DNA of 37,694 nucleotides from Candidatus Aminicenantota bacterium (GTDB taxonomy: Bacteria; Acidobacteriota; Aminicenantia; Aminicenantales; Aminicenantaceae): positions 1-37,694 of the forward strand of contig JAUVXM010000017.1 of NCBI GenBank assembly GCA_030603565.1. The letters are read 5' to 3'. Both the position numbers and the translations under genes were made by a program. This document shows positions 14,796-23,004 of the stretch, one piece after another. Each line of letters starts with the position of its first letter. Positions within the stretch are counted from its first letter, which is position 1. A model generated the notes under the pieces. That model made no database searches, was not told the origin of the DNA, and saw nothing but the letters and a program-made list of their open reading frames with translations.

Positions 14796-16136
14796 ATGTC
14801 AAAAAGAAATGCTGTTATTCTTGGGGCAGCAGGGAGAGATTTTCATAATTTTAATACTTATTTACGTGGGAATGAAGATTATAATGTTGTTGCTTTCACA
14901 GCTGCTCAAATCCCGGATATTGCCGGGCGGAAATACCCGGCTGAACTGGCTGGGGATCTTTATCCAGAGGGAATTCCTATTTATCCCGAGGAGGACTTAT
15001 CCAAGTTTATTAAAGAAAAAGATGTTGATATTTGTATATTTTCCTATAGTGACGTGCCTTATTCTAAGGTTATGGAGATCAGTGCTGTAGTAAATGCAGC
15101 CGGAGCTAACTTTATGCTTTTAGGAACTAAAGATACATGTGTTAAAAGCTCAAAGCCTGTAATTTCGGTAACCGCCACCCGGACCGGCTGCGGAAAAAGC
15201 CAGACCTCCCGTAGAGTAATCGAGATTCTAATGTCTCAGGGATTAAAAGTTGTGGCTGTCCGTCATCCTATGCCTTATGGTGATTTGGCTGCTCAGAAAG
15301 TACAGCGCTACGCGGCTCTGGATGATCTGACTAAGCACAAATGCACGATTGAAGAGATGGAGGAATATGAACCTCATATAGTAAGGGGAAATGTTATTTA
15401 TGCCGGAGTTGATTATGAAGCCATTTTAAGAGCGGCTGAAAAGGACCCGGACGGATGCGATGTTGTTGTCTGGGATGGCGGGAATAATGATTTCACCTTT
15501 TATGTCTCTGATCTTTCCATCACTGTAGCCGACCCTCACCGTGCCGGCCATGAGCTGGCCTATTACCCCAGTGAAGTCAACTTAAGGACCGCTGATGTAG
15601 TAATAATCAACAAGATGGATTCAGCTGGCCCTGAAGGTATTCAGAAGGTCAGAGATAATATTGCTAAAGTAAATCCTGGAGCTGTTGTTATTGATGCTGC
15701 CTCTCCCATCAAAGTAGATAACCCAGACGTTATCAGAGGGAAAAGAGTCCTTGTAATCGAAGACGGGCCTACCCTGACCCATGGAGGGATGAAAATAGGA
15801 GCTGGAACGGTTGCTGCTCATAAATTTGGAGCTGTAGAACTGGTTGATCCGAGACCATTTGTGGTGGGTAAACTTGGGGAAACTTTCCAGCTCTACCCGG
15901 AGATCGGAGTGCTTCTGCCGGCGATGGGATACAGTGGCCAACAGATTAAGGATTTGGAAGAGACTATTGCAAGAACTGAATGTGACGGCGTAGTTATCGG
16001 TACTCCCATAGACTTGAACCGGATCGTTAAAATAAACAAACCTAATACGCGAGTTTATTACGACCTGCAAGAGATCGGCAGTCCTGACCTGGAAGAAGTG
16101 CTTGGTAACTTTGCTAAAAAGCATAATTTAATATAG
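14796..16136 (+). CDS. Cyclic 2,3-diphosphoglycerate synthase-like P-loop protein
   Basis: A 446-residue protein of the family annotated after the archaeal cyclic 2,3-diphosphoglycerate synthetase. An N-terminal Rossmann-like domain (AVILGAAGRDFHNFN, 6-20; IPIYPEEDLSKFI near 65) is followed by a P-loop NTPase domain with GCGKS at 131-135 (TATRTGCGKSQTSR), the family stretch VAVRHPMPYGDLAAQKVQR, VVVWDGGNNDFTFY near 228 and a nucleotide-base motif NKMD near 272. Bacterial members are common and their product is mostly untested; they often lie near carbamate kinase and carbamoyltransferase-like genes, as here in divergent orientation. It starts with ATG after GGAGG at 7-nt spacing. Cytoplasmic. 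The family call is firm; the reaction in this organism is not. Confidence 0.88.
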   Translation: MSKRNAVILGAAGRDFHNFNTYLRGNEDYNVVAFTAAQIPDIAGRKYPAELAGDLYPEGIPIYPEEDLSKFIKEKDVDICIFSYSDVPYSKVMEISAVVNAAGANFMLLGTKDTCVKSSKPVISVTATRTGCGKSQTSRRVIEILMSQGLKVVAVRHPMPYGDLAAQKVQRYAALDDLTKHKCTIEEMEEYEPHIVRGNVIYAGVDYEAILRAAEKDPDGCDVVVWDGGNNDFTFYVSDLSITVADPHRAGHELAYYPSEVNLRTADVVIINKMDSAGPEGIQKVRDNIAKVNPGAVVIDAASPIKVDNPDVIRGKRVLVIEDGPTLTHGGMKIGAGTVAAHKFGAVELVDPRPFVVGKLGETFQLYPEIGVLLPAMGYSGQQIKDLEETIARTECDGVVIGTPIDLNRIVKINKPNTRVYYDLQEIGSPDLEEVLGNFAKKHNLI

Positions 16137-16191
16137 CGTGCCAAGAAAATAGGGATTGTCCCTATTGCACAGTGTCAAGCTGCGATATGCC

Positions 16192-16386
16192 TGATGAAGC
16201 TGAGGGTATGACTGTGCTCGTTCAGATTTTTAACGCCATTCCTCTTCGTTTTTCTCGGCGTCTGCCTAACTCCCCCCGTCCGTGGGTCAAACATACTCAG
16301 CGTCCGACTGTGTCGGATACCCTCGAAAAGCCTCATCAGAAGGCTAAATCTTCAATGTCGCTTAATCCATACTCTCAGCTTCATCA
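16192..16386. repeat. 195-bp segment with 19-bp terminal inverted repeats
   Basis: The left end tgatgaagctgagggtatg (16192-16210) and the right end catactctcagcttcatca (16368-16386) are reverse complements with one mismatch. An internal 'ataccctcgaaaagcctcatcag' type stretch near 16316-16338 echoes the end again. There is no visible target duplication. It may be a second kind of non-autonomous element. Confidence 0.5.
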
Positions 16387-16461
16387 AGACCAGAAGATCC
16401 CCTTCTCACATAAGGAGTTCCCCCGATTTTTTCTACGCTTCTGAACTTTAGGCTACGCATT

Positions 16462-16616
16462 GGCCTGGATACTGGTAAATCCCGGAGAAAGCCATCCGGA
16501 ACAACGCGGGCATGGTTCCCCGAGAGAATCTCGAGGAGAGCGTTGTGAGGACAGGAAGGGATTTTCCCGCTGGGGAAAATCCCTGTCTTTCGTAGGGACT
16601 TACCAGTATCCAGGCC
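16462..16616. repeat. Cloverleaf-like palindrome of 155 bp
   Basis: The outer arms 16462-16483 and 16595-16616 pair over 22 nt with one mismatch and extend inward imperfectly. Two hairpins sit inside: acaacgc/gcgttgt (16501-16507 with 16540-16546) enclosing cgaga/tctcg (16521-16533), and an 11-bp perfect stem gggattttccc/gggaaaatccc (16558-16568 with 16573-16583, loop gctg) extended by gaca/tgtc. The structure is too elaborate for a terminator. It could be a palindromic mobile element or an RNA. Confidence 0.75.
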
Positions 16617-16637
16617 ATATTGGGGGAACGCCAATGG

Positions 16638-16652
16638 AACCTGGATTATTCA
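16638..16652 (+). repeat. Solitary MITE terminal sequence
   Basis: aacctggattattca is identical to the left terminus of the A-type element at 6610-6624 but has no partner end within several hundred bases and is not preceded by TA. It directly abuts a perfect TTGACA. Confidence 0.7.
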
Positions 16653-16681
16653 TTGACAGGATAAGCTTAAATCATTAATAT
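16653..16681 (+). promoter_or_regulatory. Strong sigma-70-type promoter for tRNA-Val
   Basis: Perfect -35 TTGACA at 16653-16658, 17-nt spacer, -10 TAATAT at 16676-16681. The predicted start is about 12 nt before the tRNA. The -35 box begins at the base after the solitary MITE end. Confidence 0.7.
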
Positions 16682-16700
16682 ATATAGGCTTGAGAAAGAC

Positions 16701-16775
16701 AGGCGCGTAGCTCAGTGGAAGAGTGCTTCCTTGACGCGGAAGAAGTCGAGGGTTCGATCCCCTCCGCGCCTACCA
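16701..16775 (+). tRNA. tRNA-Val (anticodon GAC)
   Basis: A complete cloverleaf with encoded CCA. The acceptor is AGGCGCG pairing with CGCGCCT, the discriminator is A, and the D stem is GCTC/GAGT. The anticodon stem is CTTCC/GGAAG with loop TTGACGC, giving GAC at positions 34-36. The T arm is GAGGG-TTCGATC-CCCTC. Length 75. It lies 67 nt upstream of thrS; a short tgaca/tgtca hairpin follows the CCA (16776-16795) and may help processing. Confidence 0.95.
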
Positions 16776-16842
16776 TGACAGATGTTCTTTTGTCAGGGAT
16801 TATTAGCTGATATAGGGTTATTGTGTATGGATGTGAAATAAA

Positions 16843-18603
16843 ATGGAGATTGATGCAATTTATAAAGATAGAAAAGAGGCTTTGGAGGTGTTAAGACATA
16901 GCAGCGCTCACCTCATGGCTCAGGCAGTATTAGAACTTTTTCCAGTAACAAAAACGGGTATCGGCCCTGCTATAGAAAATGGATTTTATTATGATTTTTT
17001 ACGAGAAAGTCCTTTTACACTTGAAGACCTCTCTGCGATCGAAGCTAAAATGAGGGAGATCGCTAAAAAAAACTTAAAAGTAGAAAAAGTCAATATGCCC
17101 AGGGAAAAGGCTGTTAGTCTTTTTAAAGAGAAAAACCAGGAGCTTAAAGTTGAACTCATTCAAGAGAAAGGCGAAGCAGAGGTTAGTTGCTTTAAGCAAG
17201 GAGATTTTATTGATTTCTGCTTAGGACCTCATGTTCCTTCTACCGGATATATTAAGCATTTTAAACTTTTATCGGTTTCCGGTGCCTATTGGAAGGGAGA
17301 TGAAAAAGGACGCCAGCTCCAGAGAATATATGGAACAGCATTCCAGACTAAAAAAGAGCTGGAGCAGCATCTATCACTTTTGGAAGAAGCGAAGAAACGG
17401 GACCATAGAAGGCTGGGAGTTGAGCTGGATCTTTTCAGTTTTAATGAGAAACTTGGAGGAGGGCTGGTCCTCTGGCACCCTAAAGGAGCAGCTATAAGAA
17501 ACGCTATTGAAGATTTTTGGCGTGAAGAGCATTATAAGGACGGGTATGACTTGCTTTTTTCTCCCCATGTGGCAAAACTTGATGTCTGGGAAACCAGCGG
17601 TCACACGGAATTTTATGATGCCCTTTATCCGCCTTTTGAAGGTGATGGGATAAAGTACCAGCTTAAACCCATGAACTGCCCTTTTCATATTATGGTTTAC
17701 AATTCCCGGCAGAGAAGTTACCGGGAACTTCCCTTACGCTGGGCGGAGCTTGGTACGGTTTACCGGTATGAACGAAGCGGAGTCCTGCACGGTTTGCTCC
17801 GTGTAAGGGGTTTTACTCAGGATGATGCCCATATTTTTTGCCGGCCCGATCAGCTTGAAAAAGAGATCCGCAAAGCTATTTCTCTGGCGAAAAAGATTTT
17901 AGGGACATTTGGTTTTAATGAATACGATATTTTCCTTTCCACGTGTCCTGATAAGCACTGTGGCTCAGATACGGATTGGGATAAAGCTACAAAAGCGCTG
18001 GAGAGAGCGTTAAAAGAAGAAAAGTTGGATTTTAGTATTGATGAAGGAGAGGGAGTATTTTACGGCCCCAAAATCGACATAAAAATAAAAGATGCCTTGC
18101 AGAGGTCTTGGCAGTGTACTACTATACAGTTGGATTTTAACCTGGCTGAAAGGTTCGATTTAAACTATGTCGGCGAAGATGGAAAGTTCCATCGCCCTTT
18201 TATGATCCATAGGGCTCTGCTTGGGTCTCTAGAAAGGTTTTTTGGCATTCTGATCGAACATTATAATGGGAATTTTCCTCTCTGGTTGGCTCCGGTACAG
18301 GCGGTGATCATCCCCATAGCTGACAGGCATAATGAATATGCCGAGTCGATAAACGAGACTTTTAAAAACAGGAAATTACGTACTTTTGTTGATGACCGCC
18401 GGGAAAAGATGGGATACAAAATTAGAGATGCGGAGACCAATAAGACACCTCTTATCCTTATTGTCGGAGATAGAGAAGTAGAGAGAAAAACTGCTTCGCT
18501 AAGAATACATACTCAAGGGAATGCAGGGGAAATACATGTTGAGAAATTTCTTGAAAAAATTATGTTATTAATTGCCAATAGATCTATAGATGTAAAATTT
18601 TAA
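16843..18603 (+). CDS. thrS: Threonyl-tRNA synthetase without the TGS domain
   Basis: Class II synthetase charging tRNA-Thr, 586 residues. Visible: the N2 editing domain from residue 1 with HSSAHLMAQAV (20-30) and the Cys/His near 180 (IYGTAF region), then the catalytic core with the zinc-binding Cys of KPMNCPFHIMVYNSR near 280, motif 2 RYERSGVLHGLLRVRGFTQD near 310, motif 3 MIHRALLGSLERFFGILIEH near 455, and the C-terminal anticodon-binding domain (VIIPIADRHNEYA...). Typical bacterial ThrRS is about 640 residues with an N-terminal TGS domain; here an in-frame TGA three codons before the ATG rules out a longer N-terminus. The start has only a weak ribosome binding site. It heads the thrS-infC-rpmI-rplT block. 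Confidence 0.95.
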   Translation: MEIDAIYKDRKEALEVLRHSSAHLMAQAVLELFPVTKTGIGPAIENGFYYDFLRESPFTLEDLSAIEAKMREIAKKNLKVEKVNMPREKAVSLFKEKNQELKVELIQEKGEAEVSCFKQGDFIDFCLGPHVPSTGYIKHFKLLSVSGAYWKGDEKGRQLQRIYGTAFQTKKELEQHLSLLEEAKKRDHRRLGVELDLFSFNEKLGGGLVLWHPKGAAIRNAIEDFWREEHYKDGYDLLFSPHVAKLDVWETSGHTEFYDALYPPFEGDGIKYQLKPMNCPFHIMVYNSRQRSYRELPLRWAELGTVYRYERSGVLHGLLRVRGFTQDDAHIFCRPDQLEKEIRKAISLAKKILGTFGFNEYDIFLSTCPDKHCGSDTDWDKATKALERALKEEKLDFSIDEGEGVFYGPKIDIKIKDALQRSWQCTTIQLDFNLAERFDLNYVGEDGKFHRPFMIHRALLGSLERFFGILIEHYNGNFPLWLAPVQAVIIPIADRHNEYAESINETFKNRKLRTFVDDRREKMGYKIRDAETNKTPLILIVGDREVERKTASLRIHTQGNAGEIHVEKFLEKIMLLIANRSIDVKF

Positions 18604-18614
18604 GGAGGTTAGTT

Positions 18615-19190
18615 ATTAGAAGACGAAGATATCATCCTGTAATACGCAAAAAAAAGCCGCATAGAATAAATAAGGGTATCCGGGCCAGAGAAGTTAGAGC
18701 TGTAGATAACGACAAAAAACAGCTTGGAATCATTTCCCTTGATAAGGCTCTTTCTTTAGCTCAAGAGCAAGGCCTTGACCTGGTTGAAGTAGCCCCAAAC
18801 GCAAAACCCCCTGTATGCAGGGTTATGGATTACGGAAAGTTTCTTTACGACTTGCACAAGAAGGAACATGAAGCCAAGAAGCGCCAAAAGCAGTTTCAGA
18901 TCAAAGAGATAAAATTTAGGCCTAAAATCAGCATTCATGATTACAGTTTTAAAGTTCGCCATGTTAAGAGATTTCTTAAAGAGGGCAACAAAGTGAAAAT
19001 AACCATTATGCTTCGAGGGAGAGAAAAAGCAAAACCAGAATTAGCACATGGCATTCTGGAGAGAGTCTTCGAAGATATCAAGGAGTTGGGGGAACAGGAT
19101 TCAAAGGTCCGTTCTCAACCATGGGCTGTTTCGACTCTAGCAGCCCCAATTAAAACAGGAGAAAAAGATGCCAAAACTAAAAACACATAA
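18615..19190 (+). CDS. infC: Translation initiation factor IF-3 (AUU start)
   Basis: IF-3, 191 residues, binds the 30S subunit and discriminates the initiator tRNA and start codon. The frame has no ATG at its beginning; it begins at ATT 18615-18617, 6 nt after a full AAGGAGG (18602-18608) that overlaps the thrS stop. The rare AUU start is the classic device by which IF-3 limits its own synthesis. The protein reads (M)RRRRYHPVIRKKKPHRIN with an N-terminal domain (INKGIRAREVRAVDNDKKQL), a helical linker (KFLYDLHKKEHEAKKRQK) and a C-terminal domain (KEIKFRPKISIHDYSFKVRH). The last 23 bases overlap rpmI. Confidence 0.95.
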   Translation: MRRRRYHPVIRKKKPHRINKGIRAREVRAVDNDKKQLGIISLDKALSLAQEQGLDLVEVAPNAKPPVCRVMDYGKFLYDLHKKEHEAKKRQKQFQIKEIKFRPKISIHDYSFKVRHVKRFLKEGNKVKITIMLRGREKAKPELAHGILERVFEDIKELGEQDSKVRSQPWAVSTLAAPIKTGEKDAKTKNT

Positions 19191-19368
19191 AGGAGCCAAA
19201 AAGAGGTTCAAATTAACTGGGAAGAAGAAAATAACATATAACAAATCGCATAAGAGTCATCTTCTTACCAAAAAAACAGCTAAGAGAAAAAGAAAATTGG
19301 GGAAAGCTGGTCTGATAAGTGCTGCAGATAGAAAAAGGATCAAGAGAATGCTCCCTAGTGATTTTTAA
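19168..19368 (+). CDS. rpmI: 50S ribosomal protein L35
   Basis: Basic 66-residue large-subunit protein with the L35 pattern: MPKLKTHKGAKKRFKLTGKK at the start and a C-terminal KAGLISAADRKRIKRMLP. It starts inside infC (23-nt overlap), with GGAG at 19159-19162 as ribosome binding site. It is followed by rplT after 11 nt in the standard infC-rpmI-rplT order. Confidence 0.97.
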   Translation: MPKLKTHKGAKKRFKLTGKKKITYNKSHKSHLLTKKTAKRKRKLGKAGLISAADRKRIKRMLPSDF

Positions 19369-19379
19369 AGGAGAAAAAA

Positions 19380-19736
19380 ATGCCGAGAGTGACAAGAGGC
19401 ACCAAAAAAAGGAAAAGAAGATCTGAAATATTAAAGTATGCCAGAGGATATTGGGGGGCAAGAAGCCGCAATTACCGTACTGCTAAAGAAGCAGTCGAAA
19501 GGGCTCTCCAATATTCTTACCGGGACAGAAGGACCCGGAAGCGAGATTTTAGGCGTTTATGGATTATTAGAATTAAAGCGGCAGCAGAAAACAATGGTAT
19601 TTCGTATAGTCGTTTTATCGACGGTTTAAAGAATCTGAATATTGAACTTGATAGAAAAATTCTGGCTGACCTAGCAGCGAAATCTCCAGAAACATTTGTT
19701 CGGTTAGCCCAAAAGGTTAAGCAATCAGCAGCATAA
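19380..19736 (+). CDS. rplT: 50S ribosomal protein L20
   Basis: A 118-residue RNA-binding protein needed early in 50S assembly. It has the long basic N-terminal helix (MPRVTRGTKKRKRRSEILKY) followed by ARGYWGARSRNYRTAKEAV and the globular C-terminal GISYSRFIDGLKNLNIELDR. Length is normal. A GGAG sits at 19369-19372. It is the last gene before a B-type MITE-like element 26 nt downstream. Confidence 0.97.
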   Translation: MPRVTRGTKKRKRRSEILKYARGYWGARSRNYRTAKEAVERALQYSYRDRRTRKRDFRRLWIIRIKAAAENNGISYSRFIDGLKNLNIELDRKILADLAAKSPETFVRLAQKVKQSAA

Positions 19737-19762
19737 GGATTGCGAAAAGGCAGAATGTTTTC

Positions 19763-19914
19763 TAACCTGAATTATTCATAAAAAATGTCGATTATATATA
19801 GAAATTACATCAAAAACGAAATGGTCAATTGTAATGCATGAGGAATCAATGTAAAATATTGATTTAAAAAGAGGAATCATACATATCGACATTTTTTATG
19901 AATAGTTCAGGCTA
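19763..19914. mobile_element. Complete B-type MITE-like element
   Basis: 152 bp with inverted ends about 30 bp long and about two mismatches: the left end is taacctgaattattcat plus aaaaaatgtcgat, and the right end mirrors it (atcgacattttttatgaata then gttcaggcta). TA lies at both edges. The interior has no coding frame. The reverse complement aligns over most of its length with 10307-10440, including a gattcct block and 'acaattgaccatt'. It sits between rplT and the zapB-like gene; a transcript would fold into a long AU-rich hairpin. Confidence 0.85.
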
Positions 19915-19977
19915 AATAAAGATCATTATAGGCTTTACAGACAGAATATAAATTCTTCTTAAGGGAGGGTCGGAAAA

Positions 19978-20238
19978 TTGACAAGCGAATTAGAAAGAAT
20001 TAAAATTCTAGAAGGGAAGATATCTCAGGTTGTCGATTATATTAACAAGCTCCTGAGTGAGAATAAAAGGCTTAAAAAGAACATAAAAGAGTTAAAAGAA
20101 GAGAAAGAAAATTATGTTGAACAGGCAAAGAAAGCAGGTCAACTTGACAAAAGCTTAAATATATTTAAAAAGGAGAGGGAGGCGATCAAGGGAAAAATAG
20201 AAACAATAATAAACCAGATTGATCTAATTGAATTATGA
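19978..20238 (+). CDS. Small coiled-coil protein, ZapB-like
   Basis: An 86-residue protein that is nearly all alpha-helical coiled coil (LERIKILEGKISQVVDYINK, then heptads through LKKNIKELKEEKENYVEQA). It starts with TTG at 19978, 8 nt after AGGGAGGG. Its TGA overlaps the zapA ATG (ATGA), so the two are translationally coupled. Size, coiled coil and pairing with zapA suggest a ZapB-type division-ring factor or related small coiled-coil protein. Sequence conservation in such proteins is low, so this is a context-supported guess. Confidence 0.65.
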   Translation: MTSELERIKILEGKISQVVDYINKLLSENKRLKKNIKELKEEKENYVEQAKKAGQLDKSLNIFKKEREAIKGKIETIINQIDLIEL

Positions 20239-20564
20239 TTGATAAAATTATTGAAATAGAGATTTACAACCAAAAATATAAAATAAGGGTTAAAGGAGAG
20301 GAGGATGAAAAATATATAAGCCATCTTACTTCGTATATTGACCAGAAGATGCGGGAAGTTGCAGTAAAGTCAAAAACTGCGGATAGATTAAAGGTAGCAG
20401 TTTTAGCAGCCCTAAACATAGCTGATGAGTTGTTTCTCGGTCAAAAGAAATTTGACAGCTTAGTCGAAGTAATCGGGCATATGGAGAATGAAATAGAAAG
20501 TTTGGAGGCTTATCTTTTAAAAGATGAGAATACATACAAGACTATCGGGGAATCAATTAAATAA
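20235..20564 (+). CDS. zapA: Cell division protein ZapA
   Basis: A 109-residue FtsZ-associated protein that bundles FtsZ filaments. The N-terminal ZapA head has IEIEIYNQKYKIRVKGEEDE and YISHLTSYIDQKMREVA, followed by KTADRLKVAVLAALNIADEL, the hallmark of the family, and a C-terminal coiled coil (SLVEVIGHMENEIESLEAYL). It overlaps the upstream coiled-coil gene by 4 nt. The position just before rny is common in many bacteria. The 84-nt gap to rny is too short for a 6S RNA, which often sits beside zapA elsewhere. Confidence 0.9.
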   Translation: MIDKIIEIEIYNQKYKIRVKGEEDEKYISHLTSYIDQKMREVAVKSKTADRLKVAVLAALNIADELFLGQKKFDSLVEVIGHMENEIESLEAYLLKDENTYKTIGESIK

Positions 20565-20648
20565 ATTAAAAAGACATGCGGGAAAAATGAATATTTAAAT
20601 ACCTCCACGCTTTCATCTCCTATCAACTCTTATATGGAGGTGAATAGA

Positions 20649-22211
20649 GTGAATCTAATCACATGCTTTGCAGTCGCCGCCGCAGTAATATCATCAGGCG
20701 TACTGATTTTTATAATAATCAAAAAGAAATCCGGAAGCCGCCTTATCATTAATGCCAAGCGAGAAGCGGATGAAATAAAAAAACGGGCACAAGAGGAAAC
20801 AGAAAAGGCAAAACGTGAAGTTGCGCTCCAAGAGAAAGAGAAATTCCTAAACCTAAAGGCTAATTTTGAAAAACAGACTCGTGGCAGACAGCATAAGCTA
20901 AATGAAACAGAAAGAAGGCTGGTACAAAAGGAAGAAAAACTGGACGGAAGGATTCAGGGTCTGGAAGGGAAAGAAAGAGAGTTTGCCAATAAAGAGAGCC
21001 GCTTATTCTCCAGAGAAAAAGAGATTTCCAACAAAGAAAAAAAGCAGGATGAACTTAGAAATAGGACCATATTAGAACTCGAGCGTATAGCCGGTTTAAG
21101 TAAAGAGGAAGCTAAGTTGGAGATAAAAAAGAAAATAGAGGATGAGGCTAAGCTGGAAGCGGTACAGATAGTCCGTAGGATCGAAGAACAGGCAAGAGAA
21201 AAAGGCCACCTCGTGGCTAAAGATATTATCAGCCAGGCAATTCAGAGGTCGGCTGCAGAGCATGTGGTTGAAACCACTGTATCTGTTGTTGACCTTCCTA
21301 CTGATGATATGAAAGGGCGGATAATCGGAAGAGAAGGGAGAAATATTCGGGCCCTGGAAATGGCAACAGGGGTAGATATCATTGTTGATGATACTCCGGA
21401 AGCTGTAATCCTTTCAAGTTTTGATCCGATTCGTCGGGAAATGGCTCGCTTGGCGATTGAGAAACTTGTGGTTGACGGCAGGATACATCCTGCCAGGATT
21501 GAAGAAGTAGTTGAAACAGTTAAAGTGGAATTGGAAGAAAAGATCAAACAGGAGGGAGAGGCACTTGTCCTTGAACTTCGTATCCCGGATATTCATCCGG
21601 AATTGATAAAACATCTGGGGAAGTTGAAATACAGGACGAGTTACGGGCAAAATGTTTTACAGCATTCCAAAGAGGTTGCCTTTTTATCTGCATTAATGGC
21701 AAGAGAACTGGGAGTGAATGTCAATGTAGCAATGCGTGCCGGCCTGCTGCATGATATAGGAAAGGCGGTAGACCGGGAAGTCGAAGGAACACATACGGAA
21801 CTAAGTGTTTCTTTGGCGAAAAAGTACGGAGAAAAAGAAGCTGTGTGGCAGGCAATTGCTTCTCACCATCGGGATATTGAATTTCCTTCGGTGGAAGCGG
21901 TCCTGGTGCAGTCGGCTGACACTCTTTCTGCAGCCCGGCCCGGAGCCAGGCGAGAGCTGTTGGAGGCATATGTAAAGCGTCTGGAAAAATTGGAAGAGGT
22001 TGCGAATTCACATGAGGGAGTAGCTAAAGCGTTTGCCCTGCAGGCGGGAAGAGAAATAAGGGTTATTGTAGAAAGCAAGAAGATTTCAGATGAAAAAGCT
22101 ACGCTGGTGGCAAAGGATATAGCCCGAAAAATCAAAGATGAGCTAGATTACCCTGGGCATATCAAGGTCACGGTCATCCGGGAAATGAGAGCAGTTGAAT
22201 ATGCCAGGTAA
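20649..22211 (+). CDS. rny: Ribonuclease Y
   Basis: Membrane-anchored endoribonuclease that initiates mRNA decay, 520 residues. There is an N-terminal transmembrane helix (about 4-25, [20 protein letters not shown]), a long charged coiled coil (about 30-200), a KH domain with [20 protein letters not shown] near 222, and an HD domain with the catalytic H368-D369 in [17 protein letters not shown]. The GTG at 20649 is preferred over the ATG at 20634 because GGAGG (20636-20640) lies 8 nt upstream of it, inside the longer version. Its end overlaps ymdB. Confidence 0.95.
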   Translation: MNLITCFAVAAAVISSGVLIFIIIKKKSGSRLIINAKREADEIKKRAQEETEKAKREVALQEKEKFLNLKANFEKQTRGRQHKLNETERRLVQKEEKLDGRIQGLEGKEREFANKESRLFSREKEISNKEKKQDELRNRTILELERIAGLSKEEAKLEIKKKIEDEAKLEAVQIVRRIEEQAREKGHLVAKDIISQAIQRSAAEHVVETTVSVVDLPTDDMKGRIIGREGRNIRALEMATGVDIIVDDTPEAVILSSFDPIRREMARLAIEKLVVDGRIHPARIEEVVETVKVELEEKIKQEGEALVLELRIPDIHPELIKHLGKLKYRTSYGQNVLQHSKEVAFLSALMARELGVNVNVAMRAGLLHDIGKAVDREVEGTHTELSVSLAKKYGEKEAVWQAIASHHRDIEFPSVEAVLVQSADTLSAARPGARRELLEAYVKRLEKLEEVANSHEGVAKAFALQAGREIRVIVESKKISDEKATLVAKDIARKIKDELDYPGHIKVTVIREMRAVEYAR

Positions 22212-23004
22212 GCTGAAAATCCTATTTCTGGGTGATATTATTGGCCGCCCGGGTAGAAATGCCATGCGGAAGCTTCTTCCTGGTCTAGTGCGAAAATATT
22301 CTCCTGTATTTATTATTGCCAATGGTGAAAATGCCGCCGGGGGAGTTGGGATCACTCAAAAGATCGGAGAGGAACTTTTCATCCATATCGATGTCCTAAC
22401 TTCCGGAAATCATATCTGGGACAAAAAAGAAGCGCTCGATTATATAGATGAAGAACCGGGATTGCTGCGTCCTGCAAATTATCCCGATCCCTGTCCGGGA
22501 AGAGGCTCCTCTATTTTCACTCATGACAGTGGTATTAGAGTGGGAGTATTGAACCTACAGGGGAGAGTGTTTATGGAGCCTATTGAGTGTCCTTTTCGGG
22601 TAGCTGACAGAGAGATCGAAAAACTTCGGAAAGTCACCCCGGTGATAATTGTTGATTTTCACGCTGAGGCTACTTCTGAAAAGCAAGCATTGGGCTGGTA
22701 TCTTGATGGGCGAATTTCAGCTCTTCTTGGCACACATACTCACGTCCCGACTGCAGATGAAAGGATTTTGCCTGATGGCACAGCATATATCTCGGATGTC
22801 GGCATGGTCGGATGTGTCAATTCAGTGATCGGGATCCGTAAGGACCAGGGAGTGCAAAGATTTCTTACTTCCAGGCCGCAGAGGTTTGAGCCGCAAAAAG
22901 GAGATGGCATTCTTTCCGCAGTCTGTATTGAAATTGACGCTGAATCCGGAAAAGCCTATTCAATAAAACGCGAGAATCTTACTGAGGAGAAAGATGGAGG
23001 ATAA
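22201..23004 (+). CDS. ymdB: YmdB-family metallophosphoesterase (TIGR00282 type)
   Basis: A 267-residue binuclear-metal phosphoesterase; the Bacillus member has cyclic-nucleotide phosphodiesterase activity and affects biofilm choice. Metal-ligand motifs are in order: [11 protein letters not shown] (8-18), NGENAAGG near 42, TSGNHIWDK near 66, [15 protein letters not shown] near 150 and [15 protein letters not shown] near 178. The ATG at 22201 lies within the end of rny (11-nt overlap); a TTG two codons earlier is less likely. The rny-ymdB pair is a widespread arrangement, linking it to RNA turnover or signalling by context. Confidence 0.93.
   Translation: MPGKLKILFLGDIIGRPGRNAMRKLLPGLVRKYSPVFIIANGENAAGGVGITQKIGEELFIHIDVLTSGNHIWDKKEALDYIDEEPGLLRPANYPDPCPGRGSSIFTHDSGIRVGVLNLQGRVFMEPIECPFRVADREIEKLRKVTPVIIVDFHAEATSEKQALGWYLDGRISALLGTHTHVPTADERILPDGTAYISDVGMVGCVNSVIGIRKDQGVQRFLTSRPQRFEPQKGDGILSAVCIEIDAESGKAYSIKRENLTEEKDGG

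Larger units (their letters stand above)
16137..16652. other. Gene-free 0.5-kb region made of palindromic segments
   Basis: No convincing coding frame. Contents: an 8-bp hairpin aataggga/tccctatt (16148-16166) 11 nt after the cpgS-like stop; a segment bounded by 19-bp inverted repeats (16192-16210 and 16368-16386, one mismatch); a multi-branched palindrome (16462-16616); and a lone MITE terminus aacctggattattca (16638-16652). The short frames across it have no recognisable domains. It looks like a graveyard of small mobile elements, possibly with a structured RNA. Confidence 0.7.

Noticed and set aside
16462-16616. Retron msr-msd or group II intron remnant
   Set aside because: No reverse transcriptase is nearby and no domain V-like or retron branch-G context could be recognised.
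16172-16634. Two about 90-residue frames on opposite strands in the gene-free region
   Set aside because: They run across palindromic repeats, have no domain-like sequence and no good ribosome binding site.
20565-20648. 6S RNA between zapA and rny
   Set aside because: The gap is 84 nt, far shorter than a 6S RNA, and no long central-bubble hairpin is visible.
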